From Adelphocoris suturalis (taxonomy: Eukaryota > Arthropoda > Insecta > Hemiptera > Miridae), in assembly GCA_030762985.1 (NCBI GenBank), contig CM061040.1, positions 35,666,734-35,730,733 of the forward strand: a stretch of 64,000 nucleotides of DNA, read 5' to 3'. This document shows, in pieces, positions 18,729-27,969 of the stretch (position 1 is its first letter; each line of letters starts with the position of its first letter). The position numbers were made by a program, and so were the translations under genes. Below the pieces are notes generated by a model that did no database searches, had not been told where the DNA came from, and saw only the letters and a list, made by a program, of their open reading frames with translations.

Positions 18729-21700
18729 GGGGCCCCCCCAAGACGTCGTGTTATCAACGACGACGCCGATGGGGGAGAACTGGGAGGTCTACCCGGAATT
18801 CTCCGTAGGAGAACCTCGCCAGTTGGGGCGGAGGCGGAGGTGCAGGCCTCGCGTCCCGTCCCTGTGGTGCGCCCCGGCCTCGCCGGTTTCGACGAGCGTC
18901 GCGGGGCGGCCTTGGCCGGCCCGAGCTCTGCCGACGGGAACCAAACCCGCGAGGGTTTGGCCCGCGGCCGCGGCTGGGCTGTTGCGGAGGAGCCCGGGAG
19001 GTGCTGGGCTCTGACCACCCCGCGGTGCTCATCTCTTCCCAGCGAGGAACCGGAACGTCGCCCGAGGAGATCCACTGCCTGGGGGGTGCTGGTAGCTGGT
19101 GAGCGGGCGGAGGCGTAGGCAGTGGCTGGGTGGGTGGAGCTGGTGGCTGGTAGGGCTGGGGCCTCGTCCAGACCACCTCCGTGGGAGCTTGTGTAGCAGT
19201 CCCCGTCTCTCGTTTCGGCGAAGGTGGTAGTGGGCCGATCGGAGCTGGGAGAGCTTCCTCGGCAAGGAGGAACTCCTCGACTTCGTCGGTGATCATCGTG
19301 TTTGGAGTAGAAGCTGCCATGGTTGAGATCGTTATGGTCTCTGGCTGTGGGGCTTTCCATATTTATACTTCCCACTGCTCCTACCCGAGAAAAATGGGCG
19401 TGGCTTGTTACGAGCGCAGTTACCCACTTTCCGTCAAATTTGGTAGATGGAACGCGCCCTCTGGCGGATTTTCGGGGAGTTTTCTCCTTACTTCCTGTCT
19501 GATTTTGTAACAGAGATTGTCCCTGCGATACAGCTTCTTCCGAGTGTAGAGTATAAGCTGGCTTGATTTGCTGTTTGGGAACTTTTTTAGTATGTTCGCC
19601 AATTTGCACTGTAACCGAAAACTTATCTCTTTTAACTACTTTGAACGGTCCCGTGTAAGGACATTGGAGAGAGGTGAGCTGTGTGGGCACTCTGATATAG
19701 ACATGAGTACATGTATCCAAGTTTTTGGGCATGTTTACGGCATATTTTGTGTTATTATGTTTAATATGCGTAGGTCGGAAGAAAAGAGGTTCCGAAAGGT
19801 TCGTAGAAGTTACGAAAATGTCTCCTGGGAGTGGTACGTCAATCCCGTAAACTTTTTGGAAAGGCGTAGTTTCAGTCGCCGGGTCTACTGCCGTACGCAT
19901 GGCGAGTAGAACTTTGGGAAGTGCATCGAGCCAATTTTCGTTCTGAGCTTTGAGAGCTTCTTTCAAAGATCTGTTTCTGCGTTCTACCATACCGTTTGTT
20001 GATGGTTTGTATGGTAACGTGTGAGTATGTTTTACTCCGAGACGTTCCATAATGGAATTGAACAGATCTGATTCAAATTGGGTGCCCTGATCACTTGTGA
20101 TGTATTTAGGTACGCCCTTTGAAGCTACCCAAATATTGATAAATGCATTTGTGATTGTGGTTGTTTCGATGTTGTTGAGAGGGACTGCCTCTAGCCAACC
20201 CGTTGCTCTATCAACCATCATCAAAATGTAACGTTTCCCTCCTTTTGCTAAAGGTAAAGGTCCGGTAATATCCACGTGTACGTGTGAAAATTTGTTTGCC
20301 GTTTCAAATTCGGAGTAAGGGAGCTTCACGGAGCGCGTGATTTTTGCTCGTTGGCAAGTTTCGCATGCTCGGACCCAGTTTGAGACATCTGCACGTAGTC
20401 CGTGCCAAAAATATCGTTGTTTAACTTTATACACTGTAGAGTGTATACCTGGGTGTCCCAAATTGTGAATTTGGCTTATTATTTCTTCCCTTATTCCGTT
20501 TGGAATATAAGGTCTAGGGTGTCCTAGGTCTAGGTTACACCAAATTTCTCCTTGAGAGAATTCAACTCGTGTGAGTTTCAATTTGTCCTCCGCGGTAGGG
20601 GGAGAGCGAATTTGTGAATTTGAAATGTGCAGTAGAAGATTGCATTCTATTGCAGCCGTAATTTTCGAAATTTCAGCTATGGGTGGACCCTCGTCCGTCT
20701 GTGTTGAAATCGATTTCGTTTGAATTTCGACCGGATCGAAGGGTCTGGAGAGTGCGTCGGCGACGACGTTGCTCTCTCCTGAAATATGACGAATGTCACT
20801 CGTCATTTGAGAGATGTATGTTAGCCATCTTAATCTCATTTTAGAAAAATGAGCATTCTTTTTAAGCATCGTGCCTAGCAGAGGTTTGTGATCCGAACAA
20901 ATATGGAAGGATCTGCCGTCCAAGTCGTTGTGCCAGTGAATGCACGCTTGGTAAACGGCGAACATTTCCTTGTCGAAAGATGCTTTGTTCTTCCATTGTT
21001 CTGGAATCTCTTTGCTGAAAAATCCCAATGGTTGGTACGATTTCGAGCCATGTTTGTCTGTAATTTCTTGTTCTAGTGCCGCTCCGATGTGTGTGTCGGA
21101 CGCGTCACAGACCAATCTCCACTCCGCCGTAGGGTGTGGGTGAGCAATGTTATGCAATGTTGCTTTGATCATTGCTTGCTTTAAGCTGTTGAAAGCTTTT
21201 TCTCTCTCTGATGTCCATTCGATAGGTGTTCTGTCATTCTTTTTGTTTGACTGAATGGAGTCATACAGAGGTTGTGCCGTGTGAGCGAATTTGCTTGAGC
21301 ATGCTCGGTAGAAACCACACATACCTAGGAATCTGCGTAGACTTCGTACGTCCACTGGCCTAGGAAATTGTTCTATGGCTTCTATTTTGTCTCGTTTAGG
21401 AATTATTCCTTCCTTCGAGATAGTGAAACCTAGGAAATCGACGGTAGGTTTCGAAAAAACGCATTTATCAAAACCTACTCGAAGTCCGTGTTCCCCTAGT
21501 TTGTCAAAAATTTGTTGTAGGTGGTTCATGTGTTCGTTATAATTCTTCGAAGCCACCAGGATGTCATCTAGATAGACAAATGCGAAATCAAATTTTCGCA
21601 TGATGCTGTCCATGTATCTTTGCCATGTTTGAGCCGCTCCGGCCAAACCCATGCTCATTTTCTTAAACTCATAAAGACCGAAAGGTGTAATAATCGCAGT

Positions 21701-22663
21701 TTTATGAGCGTCATCTGGGTGCATCGGGATATGATAATACGCTGATTTTAAATCTATTGTTGAATAGATTTGCGTATCATGTAAATTCGCTTGGAACGAG
21801 CGAATGTGAGGAGGAGGGTAGGCGTCTTTCTTCGTTTTCGCGTTGAGGAAACGGTAATCGCCGGTGATTCTCCATGACCCGTCTTTTTTTGGCACACAGT
21901 GTAACGGAGATGCCCATTCGGAATCCGATGGTGCAATTATGCCTTCTGAAAGCATTTCGTCAAAAGTCTTTTTGACTTGAGCCCGTTTTTCACCTGCCAT
22001 GGGTCTCGCTCGGAAGTGTACTGGAGTTCCTTCCGTGGTTATACGGTGGTAAACCCCGTTGTTCTTCCATTTACCATGAATTTTGCTCATTTTATCATTG
22101 TATTTGTTAATGATAGAGCGAATGTTTTCGTCCTCCGTGATTTGCACGTCCTCTGGTTGAGGTGTATTGTCACGGTGAGGGATAGTAGCTGCAATTTGTT
22201 CGTCAGTGAACTTTTTGTTCATGACTGCAGCTATTTTTTGATCGGCATAGCACTTCATTTTATCTTTATAAATGTACTTGTGTTTGACCCGTATTCCGAT
22301 ATCCCAAGATTCGAGGAATGGGATACCTAGGATCGCTAGATCAACTTTCGTGATCATAAACTCGGTGGTCATGTCCCCGAGGCCGATGTTAATTGTTGTG
22401 TCAGCTCGCCCTAGTGTATCGATAGGGGCTCCGTTAGCTGCTGTGAGCTTAACGTTGGACTTGAGAATTTTCAAGCCCAATTTTTTTGTGACATTGTGGG
22501 GCAGAATGTTCACTTCTGCTCCCGTGTCAATGAGAAATTCAGTGCCATTTAGTTTGCACTTGAAAAAAAGCCTTTTATACTCAGTAGACTGCCGGCGTAT
22601 AGGCTCAGATACGCTGGCAGTTATTCGTTTTCCGAACCCTCTGTGTCGGAGGTTGGAATGGTA
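18194..22663 (-). CDS. Pol polyprotein: protease, RT, RNase H, integrase, extended C-terminus
   Basis: It reads in the -1 frame relative to gag and overlaps its end, so it is probably made as Gag-Pol by frameshifting. GGAAAAC just before the gag stop is a possible site. The first ATG (22513) lies inside the protease, just after LIDTGAEV. The RT has YLDD (complement 21563-21574) after FGLYEFKKMSMGLAGAAQTW. RNase H starts at LVCDASDTHIGAAL. Integrase has an H2C2 finger (HNLGHPGIH ... CETCQ), HVDITGPLPL, TSDQGTQF, GMVERRNRS, and a GPF module (YTGPFKVV). The frame passes through a roughly 630-bp GC-rich insertion and the polypurine tract, then 178 codons into the 3' LTR. It is about 185 codons longer than its sister copy at 30942-34706. 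Confidence 0.93.
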   Translation of the reverse strand, partial: YHSNLRHRGFGKRITASVSEPIRRQSTEYKRLFFKCKLNGTEFLIDTGAEVNILPHNVTKKLGLKILKSNVKLTAANGAPIDTLGRADTTINIGLGDMTTEFMITKVDLAILGIPFLESWDIGIRVKHKYIYKDKMKCYADQKIAAVMNKKFTDEQIAATIPHRDNTPQPEDVQITEDENIRSIINKYNDKMSKIHGKWKNNGVYHRITTEGTPVHFRARPMAGEKRAQVKKTFDEMLSEGIIAPSDSEWASPLHCVPKKDGSWRITGDYRFLNAKTKKDAYPPPHIRSFQANLHDTQIYSTIDLKSAYYHIPMHPDDAHKTAIITPFGLYEFKKMSMGLAGAAQTWQRYMDSIMRKFDFAFVYLDDILVASKNYNEHMNHLQQIFDKLGEHGLRVGFDKCVFSKPTVDFLGFTISKEGIIPKRDKIEAIEQFPRPVDVRSLRRFLGMCGFYRACSSKFAHTAQPLYDSIQSNKKNDRTPIEWTSEREKAFNSLKQAMIKATLHNIAHPHPTAEWRLVCDASDTHIGAALEQEITDKHGSKSYQPLGFFSKEIPEQWKNKASFDKEMFAVYQACIHWHNDLDGRSFHICSDHKPLLGTMLKKNAHFSKMRLRWLTYISQMTSDIRHISGESNVVADALSRPFDPVEIQTKSISTQTDEGPPIAEISKITAAIECNLLLHISNSQIRSPPTAEDKLKLTRVEFSQGEIWCNLDLGHPRPYIPNGIREEIISQIHNLGHPGIHSTVYKVKQRYFWHGLRADVSNWVRACETCQRAKITRSVKLPYSEFETANKFSHVHVDITGPLPLAKGGKRYILMMVDRATGWLEAVPLNNIETTTITNAFINIWVASKGVPKYITSDQGTQFESDLFNSIMERLGVKHTHTLPYKPSTNGMVERRNRSLKEALKAQNENWLDALPKVLLAMRTAVDPATETTPFQKVYGIDVPLPGDIFVTSTNLSEPLFFRPTHIKHNNTKYAVNMPKNLDTCTHVYIRVPTQLTSLQCPYTGPFKVVKRDKFSVTVQIGEHTKKVPKQQIKPAYTLHSEEAVSQGQSLLQNQTGSKEKTPRKSARGRVPSTKFDGKWVTALVTSHAHFSRVGAVGSINMESPTARDHNDLNHGSFYSKHDDHRRSRGVPPCRGSSPSSDRPTTTFAETRDGDCYTSSHGGGLDEAPALPATSSTHPATAYASARSPATSTPQAVDLLGRRSGSSLGRDEHRGVVRAQHLPGSSATAQPRPRAKPSRVWFPSAELGPAKAAPRRSSKPARPGRTTGTGREACTSASAPTGEVLLRRIPGRPPSSPPSASSLITRRLGGAPVVKSTTSFQQPFSGLPKRGRHTTKIFTRRRSTTPSNKIFHRRENTKFSPKSEILKINTQGDLPKHLLGERDATNISRQVALNENTQGDLPKHLLGERDATNISRQVALNENTQGDLPKHLLGEIDATKSSKQVALGKLKVVQPPPGTPSKQRTQRNHLEKPTQLSYAQILGKHCANQ
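18306..18560 (-). repeat. Three in-frame 81-bp tandem repeats in the LTR
   Basis: A 27-codon unit (TQGDLPKHLLGERDATNISR core) is repeated three times; CGCATC starts at 18350, 18431 and 18512. The period of 81 keeps the Pol frame open. The same array is in the other LTR (25026-25280). The sister copy at 27970 has one unit. Confidence 0.92.
18754..19320 (-). CDS. Extra 188-codon ORF in GC-rich cargo, product unknown
   Basis: It is nested in another frame of the pol tail, inside a GC-rich segment (about 18770-19412) that is absent from the sister copy. The ATG has a strong Kozak context (CAACCATGG), and TATAAATA lies 47 bp upstream of it (complement 19360-19367). The predicted protein has an acidic start (MAASTPNTMITDEVEEFLLA), a Pro/Gln-rich middle and an Arg/Gly/Pro-rich tail ending in four Arg, with no cysteine pattern or known domain. 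Its stop lies at the junction with element sequence. It may be a captured host or viral segment, or an accessory gene. High GC alone can leave frames open, so coding is uncertain. Confidence 0.4.
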   Translation of the reverse strand: MAASTPNTMITDEVEEFLLAEEALPAPIGPLPPSPKRETGTATQAPTEVVWTRPQPYQPPAPPTQPLPTPPPAHQLPAPPRQWISSGDVPVPRWEEMSTAGWSEPSTSRAPPQQPSRGRGPNPRGFGSRRQSSGRPRPPRDARRNRRGRGAPQGRDARPAPPPPPQLARFSYGEFRVDLPVLPHRRRR

Positions 22664-24252
22664 CTTTCTTGTACCGACTGCTGAGTATTTTCGGTAGAAA
22701 CCCGGGTTTTAGGCTGGCTTATAGTCGCAGCCTTTTTGCTAGTTTTGGAAGCAGTGTTTGTCTTCCAAGTGCAGTGTTCTGGGTCTGCACATTTGCGAGT
22801 TTCGTTACCGAAACGTACGTGGTTTCGACAGACGTAGGCCATCGGTTTGTGAGGTTTACTCTCCACTGGTTGGGGTTTGAACTCAGCTTGTTTCGAGAGG
22901 GCCTTTTTGAAACCAGTATTTATGGGTTTCGGAGTAGATTCAACTCCTCGTATGTTCAGAGAAGTATTTTCTGCTCTGTACGCGTGTAGCGTATCAGCTA
23001 GGTCGAGCCGGGAGGTCGTGGTAGGCTGAGCTGCGACCATACCTCGTGCTTCGATGGGAAGAGTCTCAATCCACTTTTGAGTGATTAGAGCTTCCGAAAA
23101 GTACCCAACAGCTTTCGAGTACATCTCGTGGTACTTGGTGCTGGGTTTTTTGGCGAGAGATGCGGGGTCCTCGAGTGCGAGGAGCCTGTCTTGTAAAGAC
23201 AACCCATATTCTCGTAGGAGGCGCTGTTTGGCCTCTTCGTAGGGTGCGTGAGGTGCCGTGAGGTAAGCTGAGTCGATAGCTTCCCTCATTTCCTCTGGTA
23301 CCCACTTGTATATAGCTGAGAAGCATTCGTTTTGTGTTTTCATGTGTTTTCTCACGCAGTATTGGTCGAACTCGGCGAGTGCACGATCAATATTCTTCTT
23401 TTGGAAGACTGGTTTTTGATAATCTCCCATCTCCTCTAAAAGTGCTTGAAAGCCACTGTTTGTAGAGGGATGTTGCGTGAGATGTGGGGCGTAGAGGCCC
23501 GGCGGGGGTCGCACGCCCGCAGTGGTTCCCTGAAATCCACTAGCTTCATAAGAGGGAACGAAATGCTCCGTGTTGAGCCTGTTCAAAGGCGGGGTCACCA
23601 TTTGTAGTGGATTTATATAGGTTTGACTTGACGTTGGTAGACCAAGTCGGACATTTATATCCCGGTTATGCGGGTTGGTTTCTAGGCCGCCCCCGCGAGG
23701 AATGCGGGCGGAGCCGCCAAGGTCAACTGATTTCGCGGGCCGGAAGGGTGGATAGTCCGTGTCGCAGCCGCGCGGAGCGCTAGGCTCGTGTACCAAGTGC
23801 TGGGTTCGATCAGTTTCGTACTGAGCCGTTTTGTAATATTCCGGCCTTAGATTTACATCTGAAAGGGGAATATACTGAGCTTGGTTGAGGTACTGAAAAG
23901 TATCCTCTGCTTTTTGTGCATTTGGAGTGTATTTGACACTCGGATCGACCGTGTAAGCCTGCGTCGGATATCGTGGGTAATCGGACAGCTTGGTCGAATC
24001 GAAAAGATCGGCTTCAGAGCGAGTCTGAAAGGTTTGCTCGATCTTTTGTGTAGGTGAGTCTTGTTCGACAGTTTCTCGAACGAATACGTCGGGCGAGCAG
24101 GCGATCCGGACGTGCGGGTCGCGCCTTGCGCTGATGGTTGGTTCAGCGGACTCACCGTGTGGCCGGTAGGGCGCACTACGTTGGTCACTCGGCCCGGTCT
24201 TGCCGCCTTCCTCCTTCCCCCGCAAGGGGAAGTAAGAAGGCTGACGTTCCAT
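22621..24252 (-). CDS. Gag (capsid/nucleocapsid), starts inside the 5' LTR
   Basis: 543 codons from ATG (complement 24250-24252). The first about 216 codons lie inside the 5' LTR and the rest in internal DNA, so the LTR/PBS boundary at 23590-23602 is translated (codons reading MVTPP). The N-terminal half is Pro/Arg-rich without clear structure. The C-terminal half is a helical capsid-like part (RALAEFDQYCVRKHMKTQNE, VPEEMREAIDSAYLTAP). It ends with a CHCC motif (CRNHVRFGNETRKCADPEHC, complement about 22780-22840), the unusual Gag motif of the CsRn1 clade. The start was chosen because the sister copy has the same 543-codon ORF with the same start. Confidence 0.9.
   Translation of the reverse strand: MERQPSYFPLRGKEEGGKTGPSDQRSAPYRPHGESAEPTISARRDPHVRIACSPDVFVRETVEQDSPTQKIEQTFQTRSEADLFDSTKLSDYPRYPTQAYTVDPSVKYTPNAQKAEDTFQYLNQAQYIPLSDVNLRPEYYKTAQYETDRTQHLVHEPSAPRGCDTDYPPFRPAKSVDLGGSARIPRGGGLETNPHNRDINVRLGLPTSSQTYINPLQMVTPPLNRLNTEHFVPSYEASGFQGTTAGVRPPPGLYAPHLTQHPSTNSGFQALLEEMGDYQKPVFQKKNIDRALAEFDQYCVRKHMKTQNECFSAIYKWVPEEMREAIDSAYLTAPHAPYEEAKQRLLREYGLSLQDRLLALEDPASLAKKPSTKYHEMYSKAVGYFSEALITQKWIETLPIEARGMVAAQPTTTSRLDLADTLHAYRAENTSLNIRGVESTPKPINTGFKKALSKQAEFKPQPVESKPHKPMAYVCRNHVRFGNETRKCADPEHCTWKTNTASKTSKKAATISQPKTRVSTENTQQSVQESTIPTSDTEGSENE
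23590..23600 (-). promoter_or_regulatory. Primer-binding site, tRNA-Trp type
   Basis: On the minus strand TGGTGACCCCG begins 2 bp after the 5' LTR. It is complementary to the 11 3'-terminal bases of insect tRNA-Trp including CCA. The same site and spacing occur at 29855-29865 in the second copy. Confidence 0.8.
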
Positions 24253-25448
24253 CGAAATTGATCGAGTTTTTGGCTCGTTTCGATGCCTCTACGTGTGAAA
24301 AATAGAGGGTTTTGGAAGTGGACTCGCTTGCCGGAGCGTCTTTCCAATGCTCAGACGGCAGGGTCCTACCTCGCAGTCTTGAAAAAGACTTCCGTAGACG
24401 GTAAATTAGAGCGTAGGAGCTGAGTAATTTACCGGCGCGCCCCGGCGGTCGACTACGAGCTGAAGGCTATGTAGTCCGGGTGACACGGCTCGGAACGTCC
24501 CTCGGGCGTACTGTCTAAAGAGAATATCGATAGAAGTACCGGGTGGCGTCCTACCAGGAGATCTACGTTGGGCAATGAGCAGGATGAATAATCACTGGAC
24601 TCGTAGATGCCAATGCGAAATCTGTGAGGAGAGAAGGTCTGGCTTGTAGAAAGCAGTAGGAAGCCGTTCTTGAGATGAACTCGCAATGCAGAAGGTTCGT
24701 CAGCGTAGAGCGTGTAGAATTCTTCGTACTTCGGAGGTGTCGTCGTCGAGAGCGGAGAGTGGAATGAAATGCCAGGCTCTGAACGAGGTATTTATAACAA
24801 AAAGTGGTGTCCACTTTATGGTTAGTATGTAAATTAGTTTCGTCAACTAATTTGGTACGATCAAACTAGCTTAGGATTGGCTCGCTCAATTTCGTAAATT
24901 CGACTGTGCAATCTCATTGGTTCGCACAGTGTTTTCCCAGTATCTGGGCATACGATAGCTGAGTTGGTTTTTCGAGGTGGTTTCTCTGCGTCCGTTGCTT
25001 TGACGGGGTCCCCGGGGGTGGCTGAACGACCTTGAGTTTTCCTAAGGCGACTTGTTTCGAACTTTTCGTCGCATCTATCTCGCCCAGTAAATGTTTGGGG
25101 AGGTCGCCTTGCGTGTTCTCGTTCAAGGCAACCTGTCTCGAGATGTTTGTCGCATCTCTCTCGCCCAGTAAATGTTTGGGGAGGTCGCCTTGTGTGTTCT
25201 CGTTCAAGGCGACCTGTCTCGAGATGTTTGTCGCATCTCTCTCGCCCAGTAAATGTTTGGGGAGGTCGCCTTGCGTGTTAATCTTTAATATTTCACTTTT
25301 GGGAGAGAATTTAGTATTTTCTCTCCGGTGAAATATTTTGTTTGACGGAGTTGTACTTCGACGTCTTGTAAATATTTTTGTGGTGTGCCTACCTCTTTTT
25401 GGTAGCCCTGAAAAGGGCTGTTGAAAAGAGGTGGTGGATTTCACCACA
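23603..25448 (-). repeat. 5' LTR of the minus-strand CsRn1-like element
   Basis: Offset exactly 6720 bp from the 3' LTR and apparently identical to it. It contains the promoter TATAAATA (complement 24789-24796), a leader of about 500 nt, and the Gag start codon (24252). Its upstream part is the untranscribed copy of the Pol-tail coding region. Confidence 0.95.
24789..24796 (-). promoter_or_regulatory. LTR TATA box
   Basis: TATAAATA on the minus strand. It is followed about 30-40 nt downstream by a TTTCATTCCACTC stretch that is conserved in the second copy (near 28687-28700) and is a likely start region. Confidence 0.55.
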
Positions 25449-26162
25449 GTAACTACATTTATAAAATTCTTGAAGACCTTTTCAGAGGTCGGCTGAGCGC
25501 GATCGAAATCGAAAACCATTTATAATATGCTAGGCTTTGACTTTGATAAAATGTTATCAAATGTATCAACCATCAGCAAAACCGTGGTGATAGGAGGTTT
25601 GCCAAGTTTCCGTGTATCTCGGTGGAGATTTAGAGAGCATGACACCACCTGTATCTTGACCTGCTGTCTTCAGTCTCGGGAATCTTGCATTTACAAGGTT
25701 TGTACCTACCTGTCTTTTTATTTTGCTTACTTATCAAAAGGTCGATGTTAAGTATTGAAAATTAGAATCTGTCTAAAAAAATGGGGAGGTTTGAACTTTG
25801 AAGAGGATGTGCGTTCGAACTCAAGTTTCATACAGTTTAAGTATGTTTATATAGGGATTTAGGTGTGTTTGTATATGTGTTGAATCTTTGGGCTCAGGCG
25901 TTACCCATGAGTCTAACCCCTCCCCCACTACCACATCTAATCCATGGGTCTAATCCCTACCCCACTAGTGACGTCGCATCTTGAGCTTCTTCCTCCACAG
26001 ATCAGCTCAAAAGTTGACCATCAAGGTGGGTTCGCAACCATCCAGAATTGCGGCAATGCGTCTGCGGTTGGAAGTAGTGGAGGGGAGTGCGGAATTGCGG
26101 CAGGCCGTTCACAACTATCCATTTGTGTTATCATTGCGTTATCATTGTTTGTGTCTTCTATT

Positions 26163-26566
26163 AAGCGGCCCATTCACCTTCCTGCTGCAGGAGGTGGAAG
26201 TGTAACGAAGTCCCCTCTTCGCTCTCCTGCCTCAGAGTGCGTTCTCCATACACGATCCGTCATTCCCAGCTCAAACCGAAGGTTTCCACGGTATTATGAG
26301 GTAGGAAATCTATTTTCCTCTGTTGGCTGGTGATTAGAACATGGAAGGTCTTCCGGCAGCTCCACACACGGTCGGACCTAGCAGGTTGATAGAGTGGGGG
26401 ACCCCGGACCGCAGGATGGTCCGATGGGAAACCCATCCGACCAGCTCTGCAGGACACCTGTAGCAGGAAGGCCTCCAAACACGTCTTGCACGCCTCCCGT
26501 GCATGAAGAGAGGGAAGTTGTTGGTTCCCCTCACTTCCTGCAGCAGGATCGTGAATGGGCCGCTTT
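26163..26566. mobile_element. MITE-like foldback element
   Basis: The left arm AAGCGGCCCATTCACCTTCC and the right arm are complementary (GGATCGTGAATGGGCCGCTT at the right) over about 34 bp with few mismatches, including CTGCTGCAGGA. The element is about 404 bp with no coding. The flanks TTAA/TTTA give no clean duplication, so this is classified only by its arms. Confidence 0.55.
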
Positions 26567-27340
26567 ACCATTGCACTCCCCAAACAGACCTGTTGCCTCC
26601 CAAATTTTCTCCTACGTGTCACACATTTCACAACATCAAAGCTCCGTAAACGACATTGATTAATATAAACTCATAAATCATGAGAGCATACTCAAGAGAT
26701 TGTTAGGTATGTACCTACATTAACTGTAAAGGCGACGTCGTTTTGAAATGAGACTGTTGGGTAATTATTCGGTCCTTTCATCAACCTCTTATCCGAAGAT
26801 AACATTATAGGTATTTCTACCTGAACAAATGTGTAGGTTGGCGCATTTCATATCGTTTAAATGCATTGCTGCACCATAAGAAGTACTTATTTAACGTAGG
26901 TAATCTGTCCATTTGGTAAGAAAAAGTAGGTGTTTTGCAAAAGTGATATCTTTCCTCGAATACCTACTTATTCAAAAAGCAGAAAATTGTTAATCTATAA
27001 TAAAAAATGTCTCAAAACACAAATGGAATAGGATCATTAGAAAGGTAGGTTGTCTGTGAGATCGCAAAATCGGTATCTACACCTAGGTATTTTTAACCCA
27101 ACTCGGCCTCATCTGCATAAAACCGTGTTTGTTTTGAGTATTTTATTGATTGATTATTGTTCTTCTTATACAAGCGCTACAGAAATATATTTTCTATAAA
27201 TGAAATCCAAATTCGAGGATTGTATTACACAGAGAAGTGATTACATGAAATGGACAAGCAAACGTTACTATTTCCTCATCTTCCCTCCTGAGGAACTGCT
27301 CGCAACAAACTACTTTGCTCCAAGCTGCGGTGTTGGGCAG

Positions 27341-27342
<2 letters not shown>

Positions 27343-27374
<32 letters not shown>
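27343..27374 (+). repeat. Poly-T tract (32)
   Basis: Uninterrupted T run in intron 1. No SINE or LINE body was recognised next to it. Confidence 0.8.
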
Positions 27375-27376
<2 letters not shown>

Positions 27377-27676
27377 GTTATTGTTTAATAAATATTGTTG
27401 TGAAATTGAAGAAAAAAACTACTTACTTAGTTCATTCCTCTCTCAACTTGCCATAAACTAAATACCAATTAGCAATACAATTTACCAATGTAATTTTGAG
27501 TTTTGCAATATTATCAATCAGCCTACTTTGAACAATGTTTGATTTAATAAAAATAATTTATTTAAAAAAAAAAAAAAAAAAATCAAGGAATTAATTTTTT
27601 TCCACTTTTTGCGAGTCAAGGTTGCTGGCCTGACGGTGAAGAAGTGAAAGGTGAACAACTTTTATCTTTATTTCAG

Positions 27677-27816
27677 GGATATATGAGGGAAGAATTCCAG
27701 TGCTTTTGGTGCGTGATCCTGATCTCATTAGGAACATCCTGTCTAAGGATTTCGAACACTTCGTTGATAGGTCAACCTCACGATTCAAACACTCCCTGCA
27801 CACCAAGTACATGCTG
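27677..27816 (+). CDS. Cytochrome P450 (CYP6-like), exon 2
   Basis: The acceptor TTTATTTCAG|G completes the Gly codon begun in exon 1. The exon reads GIYEGRIPVLLVRDPDLIRN, then LSKDFEHFVDR, the typical CYP6 beta-1/helix B block, and ends in phase 0 at ATGCTG|GTAAGA. It sits 154 bp from the 5' LTR of the downstream retrotransposon and 2.2 kb from the 5' LTR of the upstream one. The two point away from each other with this exon between. Confidence 0.94.
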
Positions 27817-27969
27817 GTAAGAAATCAGTACTTACAACGAACAACAAAGTTTTTAATTATATAAATGTTATTTTGTTTCTCACATGTTGCTGGCTAAGCG
27901 GCTGACAGATGAGGAAGATTTGGACATCTCAATAATTAGGATTTATAAGTGTGGACTCATCTCAATAAT

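Larger units (their letters stand above)
16883..25448 (-). mobile_element. CsRn1-like Ty3/Gypsy LTR retrotransposon, complete, minus strand
   Basis: 8566 bp, bounded by 1846-bp LTRs (16883-18728 and 23603-25448) that look identical in every line compared, and by the 5-bp duplication GTAAC (16878-16882, 25449-25453). Gag and Pol frames are both open. The primer-binding site matches the 3' end of tRNA-Trp (11 bases, TGGTGACCCCG). This and the CHCC-type Gag motif are hallmarks of the CsRn1 clade. Identical LTRs and open frames indicate a recent, possibly active insertion. It lies antisense in P450 intron 1. Confidence 0.95.
25454..27676 (+). other. Rest of P450 intron 1
   Basis: Non-coding. It contains one foldback element (26163-26566) and a 32-base T run (27343-27374). 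Short ORFs here show no recognisable protein. Confidence 0.5.

Noticed and set aside
24914..25519. 201-codon minus-strand ORF at the right end of the minus-strand element
   Set aside because: It is the 5' LTR copy of the Pol C-terminal coding, running into flanking DNA; not an independent gene.
27343..27374. Poly-T as a retroposed gene tail
   Set aside because: No adjacent SINE, LINE or cDNA body and no target duplication could be seen.
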